64,000 bases of DNA, from the NCBI RefSeq assembly GCF_017352155.2, contig NZ_CP071462.1, positions 1 through 64,000 of the forward strand. Direction: 5' to 3'. Below the pieces are notes generated by a model. That model had not been told where the DNA came from. It did no database searches and saw nothing but the letters and a program-made list of their open reading frames with translations. Origin of the DNA: Haloterrigena alkaliphila. Lineage in GTDB: Archaea > Halobacteriota > Halobacteria > Halobacteriales > Natrialbaceae. This document shows, one piece after another, positions 36,988 to 45,320 of the stretch; the stretch's first letter is position 1, and every line of letters starts with the position of its first letter. The translations under genes and the position numbers were made by a program.

Positions 36988-37669
36988 CGGGAACGAGTCC
37001 ACTTTCGGCGGACCGCTCCAATGGCCGGCACATTCTTCTCGAGCAACCCGGTTCCCACGCCGAGCAGATTGTCCAGTGGGTCCAGTCTCATCTCGCCGCG
37101 GCCGACTCGAGTCGGGCGCGGAACCGTCGACCAGAATGACCCTCTAGAGCATATCGGTAAGATGAGTATTCTAAGATTGTAAAAGATAATTACAAGAATT
37201 CACCGTTGTCAGCGATACTTGAATAGAATACCGATATCGGGATATGTCGGGACTTTAGCCCGCTCAATCCCGATACCGAATCGGTAGTACCCTCGGCCGG
37301 CCTTCGAACATTGGAGACGTCGCTAATGGGCCGATTTCGGTCCTATGACCGCCCCATATTCCCATTCTATCGGTCGCATTCGATATATTGGATAGTGAAT
37401 AGCCATATAAAATCCGATATACATGCTATTATGATAGTTTTCCGTCTCCCTTAGCTCGAGAGCATGCCCGTCCGTCGACCGAAGCCGTGCGGCTCGTTCC
37501 GATCTCCGGACCCCCGGAACAGGAGCCAAAGAACGAAACGGGTTGCTCTCGAAGCGAGTACGATGACCGAGTCGTCTCTCGGTGACACCACCGCGGCGAT
37601 TCGGCACGCGTCACCGGTCCAGTTCCGGATAAGACTGAAGATTCAGCCCCTCGATGCTCCCGACGTTCA
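36988..37669. other. A/T-rich intergenic region with inverted repeats
   Basis: About 680 bp with no supportable gene. From about 37140 to 37460 it is strikingly A/T-rich for this genome. It contains the inverted repeat TATCGGGAT (37235-37243) / ATCCCGATA (37267-37275), flanked by palindromes CCGATATCGG and TACCGAATCGGTA. Such composition suggests a foreign remnant or a regulatory region. Confidence 0.5.
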
Positions 37670-38632
37670 ATGGATGTCTCCCTCGTGTTACCGCCGGAAC
37701 CCGACGAACGGTGGGACCTCGCCAAACAGGTCGGAGTCACCAGCGCGGTCGTACACACCCTCGAGATCGGCGACGGGAGCCGCCCGTCGGCGTACGAGAC
37801 GCTGTCGCGCTGGACGGAGCGCTTCGCCGACGCGGGGATCGACGTGGCCGTACTCGAGGGCGGCGTCCCGCTGACGGATACGACGCGGCTGGGGCGACCG
37901 GGCCGCGACGAGGAGATCGAGGAGTTCTGTACGCTCCTTCGCAACCTCGGCGAACTCGGCGTCCCGGTCGTCTGTTACGACTGGATGGCGGGCATCCGCT
38001 GGGCCAGAACCGACACGGCCGTCCCGGCCCGCGGCGGGTCGCTGACCACCGCGTACGACGACGAGGCGATGCGCGAGCGACCGGCGCCGGACGTTCCCGA
38101 TATCGCCCGCGAGGAGCTCTGGGCGAACCTCGAGTACTTCCTCGAGCGGGTCGTCCCCGTCGCCGAGGAGGCGGGCGTCAAACTGGGACTCCACCCCGAC
38201 GATCCGCCGCGGGAGGACGTCCACGGGGTCCCGCGGATCGTCAACAGCGTCGAGGCCTACGACCGCGTCCTCGAGATCGTCGACAGCGAGCACAACGGGG
38301 TCACGTTCTGTCAGGGGAACTTCGCGGCGATGGGCGTCGACATCCCCGAGACGATCCGCCACTTCGGCGATCGGATCAACTTCGTCCACTTTCGGGACGT
38401 CGACGGCGACGCCGACGCGTTCGTCGAGACCTGGCACGACGCGGGGTCCACCGATATGCGGGCTGCCATGGCGGCCTACCGCGATATCGGCTTCGACGGC
38501 CCGATCCGTCCGGACCACGTGCCGACGATGGCCGGCGAGGAAAACGACAACCCCGGCTACGAGACGAAGGGGCGGCTGTTCGCCGTCGGCTACATGCGAG
38601 GGCTGCTCGACGGGATCGACGGCGCGGAGTGA
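37670..38632 (+). CDS. Mannonate dehydratase family protein (UxuA-like)
   Basis: TIM-barrel protein of 320 aa in the mannonate dehydratase/xylose-isomerase-like superfamily. Family blocks are VPVVCYDWMAGIRWARTDT, GVKLGLHPDDPP, GVTFCQGNFAAMG and the C-terminal GPIRPDHVPTMAGE. UxuA dehydrates D-mannonate to 2-keto-3-deoxygluconate, which would feed hexuronate breakdown. No kdgK or uronate isomerase is adjacent, so the substrate is tentative. The ATG at 37670 precedes DVSLVLPPEPDERWDLAKQ, a usual start. The next gene is an F420-type oxidoreductase in the same direction. Confidence 0.82.
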   Translation: MDVSLVLPPEPDERWDLAKQVGVTSAVVHTLEIGDGSRPSAYETLSRWTERFADAGIDVAVLEGGVPLTDTTRLGRPGRDEEIEEFCTLLRNLGELGVPVVCYDWMAGIRWARTDTAVPARGGSLTTAYDDEAMRERPAPDVPDIAREELWANLEYFLERVVPVAEEAGVKLGLHPDDPPREDVHGVPRIVNSVEAYDRVLEIVDSEHNGVTFCQGNFAAMGVDIPETIRHFGDRINFVHFRDVDGDADAFVETWHDAGSTDMRAAMAAYRDIGFDGPIRPDHVPTMAGEENDNPGYETKGRLFAVGYMRGLLDGIDGAE

Positions 38633-38698
38633 GAGCCGTCTCGAAGCGGACTCGAGAGCGCGTCCGCCGCGACGGGTAGGTTTAGAAGTCGTCGGGGC

Positions 38699-39739
38699 AT
38701 GGCGGAACACATGGTCCGATTCGGATGGTTCGCCTCGCTCGAGGAGTTCTCACCCGCCGAGTGTCTCCGGCAGGTCGAACTCGCCGAGGAGACCGGCTTC
38801 GACACCGCGTGGGTCAACGACCACTTCCACCCCTGGTTCGACCACTTGCAGGACGGCTCGCCGGCCAACGGGGGCAACTGCTGGACGTGGCTTCCCGCCG
38901 CGCTCGAGCGCACCGACGAACTCGTGATCGGCACGGGGGTCAGCGCTATCGTTCACCGGTACCATCCCGCCAACGTCGCCCACCAGCTGGCGACGCTGGC
39001 CGAACTGTATCCCGACCGGACCTTCCTCGGGCTGGGGTCGGGCGAGGCGCTCAACGAGAGTCCGCTGGGCCTGCCCATGCCCGAGTTCGGCGAGTGTGCA
39101 CGGCGAACTGCGGAGGCGATCCGGATGATCCGAGCGCTGTTCGAGGACGAGTTCGTCGACTACGACGGGCAGTTCTGGTCGCTCGAGGACGCGACCCTCT
39201 ACACGGGTCCCGACGAGGCCCCGCCGATCTACGTCGCGAGCAACGGCCCGACGTTCGCCCGGATGGCCGGCGACCTCGGCGACGGCTACGTCACCGTCTA
39301 CGAGTCCCCCGAGCGCGTCCGCGAGGAGCTATTCCCGTCCGTCGAGCGCGGCATCGAGAAGTCCGACCGGAACGACTCGCTGTCGGATCTCGATCGCTCG
39401 ATCCACCTGCACGTCTCCTACGACCCCGACAGCGAGACCGCCGCCCTCGAGCCGTGTCTCCCGTGGCGGGGGACGATGCTCGACATCTTCTTCGAGGCCG
39501 ACGTCGCCGACCCGCGGACGATCCAGCGCCACGGCGACGTGGTCGACCCCGACCACCTCGCCGAGCAGATGACGATCACGACGGACCCGCAGGACATCGT
39601 CGACGTGACCGGCGCGTACGTCGACGCCGGCTTCGACCACATCGTCTACCAGAGCCACAGCCCCGATCAGGCGGCGTTCTGCGAGGTGCTCCGCGAGGAA
39701 GTGTTCCCGAGTTTCTCGGACGCGAACGTCTCTACCTGA
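38699..39739 (+). CDS. F420-dependent LLM-class oxidoreductase (G6PDH-like, TIGR03557 type)
   Basis: Luciferase-like monooxygenase-fold enzyme of 346 aa resembling F420-dependent glucose-6-phosphate dehydrogenase. Diagnostic blocks are GFDTAWVNDHFHPW (about residues 32-45), GTGVSAIVHRYHPANVAHQLATL, GLGSGEALNESPLG and PIYVASNGPTFARMAGDLGDGYVT. The substrate is unproven; many haloarchaeal homologues act on other sugars or alcohols. It lies 66 nt after the UxuA-like gene, so a shared role in sugar-acid metabolism is possible. A start four codons later (MVRFGWFAS) is equally plausible. Confidence 0.82.
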   Translation: MAEHMVRFGWFASLEEFSPAECLRQVELAEETGFDTAWVNDHFHPWFDHLQDGSPANGGNCWTWLPAALERTDELVIGTGVSAIVHRYHPANVAHQLATLAELYPDRTFLGLGSGEALNESPLGLPMPEFGECARRTAEAIRMIRALFEDEFVDYDGQFWSLEDATLYTGPDEAPPIYVASNGPTFARMAGDLGDGYVTVYESPERVREELFPSVERGIEKSDRNDSLSDLDRSIHLHVSYDPDSETAALEPCLPWRGTMLDIFFEADVADPRTIQRHGDVVDPDHLAEQMTITTDPQDIVDVTGAYVDAGFDHIVYQSHSPDQAAFCEVLREEVFPSFSDANVST

Positions 39740-39745
39740 GGCGGT

Positions 39746-40885
39746 TCAGTCGCTCCCGTTGCCGTTTTCACTGCCGTCGTCTCTGCCATCGGTATCTTCA
39801 CCGCCGTCGTTGCCGCCGGCTTCGTCACCGTTACCCTCGTCGCTCTCCTCGAGCGAGAGCGTGGCGTACGCCTCGGCGTTCGCCGGCGACGGCTCCTCGG
39901 GAACGTCGCCCGGATACAGGAGCCAGACGATTCGCGCCGTTTCGTTCGACGACTCGTCGGTCGCCGGATCGATCGTCTGCTCGATTTCGTCGCTCTCACC
40001 GTGCTCGAGTTCCGTCTCGAACCGCGCGAGTTCCCGCTGCGTTTCGACCGCGAGGTCCCCGGAGTCGTCCGTCGCGAGCTCCTGCTCGACGGCGACGACG
40101 GTGTAGGAGACCGTCCGGTGTTCCCCGTTCTCGATTCCGACGGTGACCGTCGAGTTGTTCCCGGCCTCGAGCGTCGCCGACTCGTTGGCGAGGAGGTCGC
40201 CGGAGTCGTCGAGGAGGTAGATCGCCGAGAACCCGTCGTCCCCGGCGGTGCTGGTGCCGTCGAGTCCGGGACCGGCGACCGCGAATCCGACGCTCGCGAC
40301 GGCCACGCCGACGGCGACGACCAGCAGGCCGTTCAACAGCACGTCCCCTCGAGTTTCGTTGGGTAGCAGTGACCGGCGGACTCGCGCCGCCCACGGGCGG
40401 ACGGGGGTGGCAAACCTCGCGGACGGAGCGACGGCCGCGCGCCGTCGAGCAGCGACGACCGTCAGGAGCACCGTCACGACGGAGACGGCGGCGACGACGG
40501 GTCCGGGTCGGATCCCCCAGGGCGTGTAATTCATCGCGAGTCCGACCGTCGGGACGAGGATCGCACTGAGGACGATCGACAGGGCGAACCGATCGATGCC
40601 GTCGATCCCGCCTCCGGTTCCGAGCCAGCGTTCCCGCCCGCTCTCGTCACCTCCCTGGTCGACGGAACGGTCGCGCTCCGGGAACAGCGCGGCGACGAGG
40701 GCGTAGCCGGGGACGAAGAGGACGAAGGCGATCGCGACCGGGACGTGCAGCGGCGTCCCTCGAAGGACCGGTGCGAACGCCACGACGACGGCGAGACCGG
40801 TCGCGACGAGGACGGCGGCGAGATCCGTCGGGAGCCACCCGTCGTTCCGTGCGGGGCTGTCCTGAGTCGCGCGTCTGTCAGCCAT
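39746..40885 (-). CDS. DUF1616 domain membrane protein
   Basis: Protein of 379 aa. There are four hydrophobic helices in the first 215 residues (about 22-42, 46-68, 105-145 and 185-205). A C-terminal extracellular-type beta domain follows (VTVGIENGEHRTVSYTVVAV, about 245-330), then an Asp/Gly/Glu/Asn tail. N-terminal LAAVLVATGLAVVVAFAPVL and VPGYALVAALFPE are the DUF1616 pattern, seen in archaeal cell-surface loci. The function is unknown. It is convergent with the F420-dependent gene, with only six bases between stops. Confidence 0.8.
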   Translation of the reverse strand: MADRRATQDSPARNDGWLPTDLAAVLVATGLAVVVAFAPVLRGTPLHVPVAIAFVLFVPGYALVAALFPERDRSVDQGGDESGRERWLGTGGGIDGIDRFALSIVLSAILVPTVGLAMNYTPWGIRPGPVVAAVSVVTVLLTVVAARRRAAVAPSARFATPVRPWAARVRRSLLPNETRGDVLLNGLLVVAVGVAVASVGFAVAGPGLDGTSTAGDDGFSAIYLLDDSGDLLANESATLEAGNNSTVTVGIENGEHRTVSYTVVAVEQELATDDSGDLAVETQRELARFETELEHGESDEIEQTIDPATDESSNETARIVWLLYPGDVPEEPSPANAEAYATLSLEESDEGNGDEAGGNDGGEDTDGRDDGSENGNGSD

Positions 40886-41216
40886 TTCCCTGCCCTTCCA
40901 TGTCCGTCAAGTAAATTGGATGGTCGGTTACGCAGATTTTCAGGAATTTTAGAGTGTCTACCGACGGTAGCGTCCGTCTCGGGAGTCGATTCGAATCGCG
41001 TCGCCGCGGCGTTCTGCGGACCGAACCGAGCGTAGCGTACCCATTACTTTCACCCGAATCGTCACTAGAACCGGGACGAATGCGCCGTTCGCGCCAGTCG
41101 TGGGCCGGTCGTTCGTCGCCCCAGCGGTGGGCCAGTGTCGCTCGGCTCGAGCCGACTCCGTCTCTCGGCAGTAGATGGCGGCCGCTCCTGCAGGTGAACG
41201 CGAACAACACACAGTC
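40886..41216. other. Intergenic region
   Basis: About 330 bp between divergent genes. The block near 40905-40960 (AAGTAAATTGG, TTTTAGAGTG) is A/T-rich and probably carries the DUF1616 promoter. I see no gene and no repeat here. Confidence 0.4.
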
Positions 41217-42092
41217 ATGAAGGCGAACGAACCCAACGAAGACGTCGATCGGAGCATCGCCGAAACCGAACGACCGCCGGACGTGACGCGGGCCGAACTC
41301 GCCGACCTTCGGAATCGGGTCGACCGGCTGACGACGCGAAACGAGCGGCTCCGCGAACAGGTCGATCGATCGCGCCAGTCCGGGACGCGACGGATGACGT
41401 ACGGGCTCGTCGGGCTGGCGATACTGAGCGTCGGAGCCGGGTTCGTCGTCTCGAGCGCACAGCCCGTACTGTTCGCTCTCGCCGGGGTCGCGCTCGTCGG
41501 GGCACTGCTCACCAGCACGCTCTCGCTGGGACGGTTCATCGAACGCGGCGATGCGACCGAGGTGTACGCGACGTGTGCTGCCAATTACGAGGCGATCGTC
41601 GCGGCGTCCGGACTCTCCGACGAGCGCCACTACGTTCCGTCCGACGACGACCGTATCAGACTGGTCGTCCCGCGCGATCCGGATGCCGCCCCGGAGACGG
41701 TCGAGGCATCCGTCGACGCCGACCCCGGCGGGCAGGGGCTCGTTCTCGAGCCGATCGGCACCGGCTTCGTCCGGGAACTCGAGGAAACGCTCTCCGAGGC
41801 CGTGACGCCGACGGCGGCCGCGACCGTCGATCAGCTCACCGACGCGCTCGAGGATCGATTCGAGTTCGTCGCCGCGGCCAACTCGACCGTCGACGAGGGG
41901 CGGGCCGAGATCGCCGTCACCGCCAGCGCCTTCGGCCCCGTCGACCGGTTCGACCACCCCGTCGCCTCGATCCTCGCGGTCGGCCTCGTGGCGCACCTCG
42001 AGCGACCGGTCCGACTCGAGGTGACCGAGGACGCGGAGCGCGGCCAGTGGCTCGTCACCTACCGCTGGGACGTGGCGCCGACGAACGACTGA
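41217..42092 (+). CDS. Coiled-coil membrane protein of unknown function
   Basis: Protein of 291 aa. An N-terminal coiled coil (RAELADLRNRVDRLTTRNER, about residues 24-50) is followed by two close TM helices (TYGLVGLAILSVGAGFVVSS and VLFALAGVALVGALLTSTL, about 60-100). A cytoplasmic or extracellular alpha/beta domain of about 180 residues follows (IRLVVPRDPDAAPE, GLVAHLERPVRLEV). It seems to be a haloarchaeal conserved protein, but I do not recognise a named domain. The ATG at 41217 is preferred over the ATG at 41175, because MKANEPNEDVDRSI starts a typical acidic N-terminus. Confidence 0.75.
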   Translation: MKANEPNEDVDRSIAETERPPDVTRAELADLRNRVDRLTTRNERLREQVDRSRQSGTRRMTYGLVGLAILSVGAGFVVSSAQPVLFALAGVALVGALLTSTLSLGRFIERGDATEVYATCAANYEAIVAASGLSDERHYVPSDDDRIRLVVPRDPDAAPETVEASVDADPGGQGLVLEPIGTGFVRELEETLSEAVTPTAAATVDQLTDALEDRFEFVAAANSTVDEGRAEIAVTASAFGPVDRFDHPVASILAVGLVAHLERPVRLEVTEDAERGQWLVTYRWDVAPTND

Positions 42093-42223
42093 CGCGACCG
42101 TCGCGAGCGGGCTGCTCGAGGGCGGAATCCGAACGTCACCTCCTGCCGAACGGTGTCTCGTCCGGGAGAAACGGATCGATAGCGATCGCGTCGCGTCCCG
42201 CAACATCGAGCCCCGTTCGCCCG

Positions 42224-42271
42224 TATCGTCGACCGCCTCGTTCGACGCATCGTCGACCGCTTCGATCGACG
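42224..42271. repeat. Two 24-bp tandem repeats in a convergent gap
   Basis: Units TATCGTCGACCGCCTCGTTC... (42224-42247) and CATCGTCGACCGCTTCGATC... (42248-42271) match at 21 of 24 positions. They lie between two convergent genes. The rest of this 276-bp gap holds nothing I recognise. Confidence 0.7.
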
Positions 42272-42368
42272 TATTGCCGTGGTGGCTCGTTCCGTACCGG
42301 TCTCGTCGTCACCGATCCTCAATGCTGTCATCGGTCGTCGACGCAGTCCCGACGGCCTCGAGGGACGC

Positions 42369-42647
42369 TCACGGGAGTACCCCGGGCGCGAACAACTGGA
42401 GAACGCGGACGCCCGCGGCGATCACGGCGGCGACGAGCGCGAGCGTCACGAACACGTCGAGGTCACCGTCCCAGCGCGGGGTGACGTCGACCGGCGTCAG
42501 GAGCTCGGCGATCGTGACGAACCCGATGACGGCCAGCAGGACGAACAGCGGGTACGAGAACGCGCCCGCGAGGACGAGCGCGAGCAACAGGCCGAGCAGC
42601 CAGGCGAGCTGGACGCGGACGAACCGGAGACGGAACGGAGTCGGCAT
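42369..42647 (-). CDS. Small membrane protein
   Basis: Protein of 92 aa with a basic N-terminus (MPTPFRLRFVRVQ) and three hydrophobic segments at about residues 14-30, 31-48 and 68-88. It has no recognised domain. Composition and codon use are normal for the genome, and the ATG at 42647 is followed by positive-inside residues. It may belong to a haloarchaeal conserved membrane family; function unknown. Confidence 0.7.
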   Translation of the reverse strand: MPTPFRLRFVRVQLAWLLGLLLALVLAGAFSYPLFVLLAVIGFVTIAELLTPVDVTPRWDGDLDVFVTLALVAAVIAAGVRVLQLFAPGVLP

Positions 42648-42825
42648 CGCCGCCGATCTAGTACGAAGGGAGAGATAAAGCTATTCGACGATAATCGCGC
42701 CGAACAGACGGTAATCGGTTCGTACGGACCGCAGCATTCGTCGGCCGCGAGACGAGCGGTGGTCGACTCCGACGCGATCGGTCATCGATTCTCCGCCGAT
42801 CGACGACTGTGGTCGAGACGGCCCA

Positions 42826-43416
42826 CTACTCCGGCATCGGCGGGTGCTCGGCGTGTCGATTCCACCGCCCCCACTTCCAGAGCGGGGTTCCCGGGAGTTC
42901 GACCCTGAACAGGGACATCGTCCCGTACGGTTCGAACTCCGAGGACTCGATCCCGTATCGGGCGACGTTGTCTACGCCGGTGTCCGTGTAGATCGGCGCC
43001 GCCGGATCGCGCTCGAGGATCCACTCGGTGCGAACGCGGTTGATCTCCTTGAACAGTCCCAGTCCTCTGTACTCGGGTTCCGTCCCCGCGTCGAACAGCC
43101 AGTAACACTCCTCGTCGCAGATGGAGTCGGGCAACGCGCGCGGCGCGCGTTTCGATTCCGGAGTCAGGATCCAGCCGTAACTCATGAGGTCGCCGTCGTC
43201 GTGGAGCGCCATCCCGACGTAGCCGTCGTTCAGGTACTCGAAGTACCGGTCGCGCCACTCGGAGTCGTCCCCGAAAAACCGCCGGACGGCGTCCGTCTCG
43301 TCGACGAGACTCAGTTCGTACTCCGTCGACGCGTACGATTCCGCCGGCAGGTCGCCCGCGAACCGGTAGACGGCGAGGTCGAGTTTCGCCTTCTTCGCTT
43401 TACTGACGAGTGACAT
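42826..43416 (-). CDS. GNAT family acetyltransferase
   Basis: Predicted acyltransferase of 196 aa. The acetyl-CoA-binding region is YWLFDAGTEPEYRGLGLFKEI (about residues 122-142, Q/RxxGxG/A-like as YRGLGL). YTDTGVDNVARYGIESSEFEPYG is the typical end of a GNAT fold. It begins MSLVSKAKKAKLDLAVYRF at the ATG 43416; 34 more upstream codons in frame are not conserved in character. It lies next to the glycan locus and could N-acylate a surface sugar, but that is speculative. Confidence 0.78.
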   Translation of the reverse strand: MSLVSKAKKAKLDLAVYRFAGDLPAESYASTEYELSLVDETDAVRRFFGDDSEWRDRYFEYLNDGYVGMALHDDGDLMSYGWILTPESKRAPRALPDSICDEECYWLFDAGTEPEYRGLGLFKEINRVRTEWILERDPAAPIYTDTGVDNVARYGIESSEFEPYGTMSLFRVELPGTPLWKWGRWNRHAEHPPMPE

Positions 43417-43844
43417 CACGGAATGTAGACGGAATTCGCTTACATATCGATGGGTGATCGTTTTACCGGCCGGTGACACGACCCGGTTCGCCGGTGCGAC
43501 GGAATTCGGTGCATACACGCTCGAGGGGCGTTTCAGGCGGTGAGTATCGGTACTGTCACCAGTCAGTATCGTTCACGTATCCGGTAGTTACACGCATACG
43601 CTCACGAAGCTATTAGTTCGCGTCTCGCATCACCGTCGGCGTAGCTATCGCGGTGACACGGCGCCGACTGACCGCCGCACCGGCGACCGCGAGTCGAACC
43701 CACGCGGGCCGTCGGCGACTCCGTTCGCCGGCGACGCCGGCCGCGAGCATCGGTCCTCGAGTGCCGGCGGCGCGGAACGCACACCGGTGCCGAGCGGGAC
43801 TGCCGATCGATCGCCGCTGACACGATACTACCGGTCATCTCCCC
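43417..43844. other. Intergenic region before the glycan locus
   Basis: About 430 bp between divergent genes. The part near 43430-43470 (GCTTACATATCG, GTTTTACCGG) is A/T-rich and may carry promoters. No gene or clear repeat is supported; the short frames are arginine-rich shadows. Confidence 0.4.
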
Positions 43845-45305
43845 ATGGCGAACAGACTCGTATCGAACATCGTCTCCGATTTCGGCGGGCGGCTCGTTCA
43901 CGTCGCATCGACCGGGATCCTCCTGCTCGTGCTCACCCGCACGCTCGGGCCGGAGTCGTACGGCTTACTCGCGCTCGCGCTCTCGATCTTCTCGTTCTCC
44001 CGGTTCCTCAGCGAATCCGGGCTCCCGTGGGCGGCCGCGAGATTCATCGCGGCGGACAGGGAGGACGCGGACGAACGGGCCGTCGCGGCGGTCGTCGAGT
44101 CGTGGATCCTGGTCCTCGTCGCGTCCCTGATCGTCGCGGTCGCGTTGCTCGTCGGCGCCGAGTTCATCTCGACCCTGCTGGGCGAGGCCGGCCTCGCCGG
44201 CCTGTTGCTCGTCGGGTCGGGGTACGTCCTCTTCTACACCCTCTACCGGTACAACCGGGCCATCCTGCAGGGGTACGAGGCGATCACCGCCTCCGCGAAA
44301 CTCCACGGGATAAAGGGAGGGCTCACGCTCGTATTCGTCACGGTCGCCGTTTTGCTCTGGCCGTCGCCGACGGCCGCCGTCGTCGGCTACGTCGTCGCCT
44401 ACGGCGTCGCCGCGGTGCTCGGCCACTGGATGGTCTGGCGCGTCAGCGGCCTGGATCGCTCGAGCGTCGCCACCGACGGCGCGGTCAGGATGGACATCCT
44501 CCGGTACAACCTGCCGCTGAGCGTCACGCGGTTGTCCGCCGAAGTCGACGGCCATCTGGACGTCATCCTGGTGGGGTTCTTCACGAACCCGACGCAGGTC
44601 GCGTTCTACACGATCGGCAAGCAGATCAGTCAGTTCACGCGCGTCCCCGCGGCGTCGATCGGATTCGCGCTGTCGCCCTCCTACGGCGCGGAGACGTCGA
44701 AGGGCCGAACCGAGGCTGCCACCTCGGTCTATCAGGAGAGTCTGGTCAAGACGCTGTCGCTGTACGTCCCCGCCTGCGTGGGCATCCTCGTCGTCGCCGA
44801 TCCGGCCATCGTCACCGTCTTCGGCGACGGGTACGCCGGCGCGGTCCTCGTCGTGCAGGTCCTCGCGCTGTTCGTCCTCTTCGAGGCGCTCGAGAACATC
44901 TCCGGCCCCGCGCTCGACTACCTCGGACGGGCCCGCGCCCGGGCGGTCCTCAAAGCGGTCACTTCGATCGGGAACGTCGCCCTGAACGTGCTCCTGATTC
45001 CCCAGTTCGGGGCGGTCGGCGCCGCGGTCGCGACCGTGATCACGTACGGAACGTACGCGATCCTGTCGGTCGGCATCGTCTACACGGAACTGCCGTTCGA
45101 CGCCCGGACCGTCGGCCGCTGTATCGCGACGGCGGCTGGGATCTCGGTCGGGATGGCGGCCGTCGTCGTCGCGTTACTGGGCGTCTTCTCGGGGCCGGGT
45201 GGGTTGGTACTCGCCATCGCCGCGAGTGGGATCGTCTGGCTCGTCGGTTGTCACGCGTTCGACCTGATTAACGTCGAACAGGTGGCGGATCGGCTCACGG
45301 GCTGA
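43845..45305 (+). CDS. Oligosaccharide flippase (Wzx/MATE-like)
   Basis: Membrane protein of 486 aa with about 12-14 hydrophobic helices, in the polysaccharide biosynthesis/flippase family (MOP superfamily). N-terminal NIVSDFGGRLVHVASTGILLLV, with the conserved DFG, and mid-protein RYNLPLSVTRLSAEVDGHLDVILVG and GPALDYLGRARARAVLKAVT are family blocks. It would move lipid-linked glycan across the cytoplasmic membrane. It opens the glycan locus that runs to 58.1 kb and is convergent with the GT-C-like gene, with a 15-bp gap. Confidence 0.88.
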   Translation: MANRLVSNIVSDFGGRLVHVASTGILLLVLTRTLGPESYGLLALALSIFSFSRFLSESGLPWAAARFIAADREDADERAVAAVVESWILVLVASLIVAVALLVGAEFISTLLGEAGLAGLLLVGSGYVLFYTLYRYNRAILQGYEAITASAKLHGIKGGLTLVFVTVAVLLWPSPTAAVVGYVVAYGVAAVLGHWMVWRVSGLDRSSVATDGAVRMDILRYNLPLSVTRLSAEVDGHLDVILVGFFTNPTQVAFYTIGKQISQFTRVPAASIGFALSPSYGAETSKGRTEAATSVYQESLVKTLSLYVPACVGILVVADPAIVTVFGDGYAGAVLVVQVLALFVLFEALENISGPALDYLGRARARAVLKAVTSIGNVALNVLLIPQFGAVGAAVATVITYGTYAILSVGIVYTELPFDARTVGRCIATAAGISVGMAAVVVALLGVFSGPGGLVLAIAASGIVWLVGCHAFDLINVEQVADRLTG

Positions 45306-45320
45306 CCGGCGCTGCGCCGA

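Noticed and set aside
36988-37669. Replication origin in the A/T-rich island
   Set aside because: No Cdc6/Orc gene nearby and no repeated origin recognition boxes; the palindromes alone do not support it.
34531-43416. Complete integrated mobile element starting at tRNA-Glu
   Set aside because: No integrase, replication gene or second attachment site at the far end; genes there look like ordinary haloarchaeal chromosomal genes, so only a scar is claimed.
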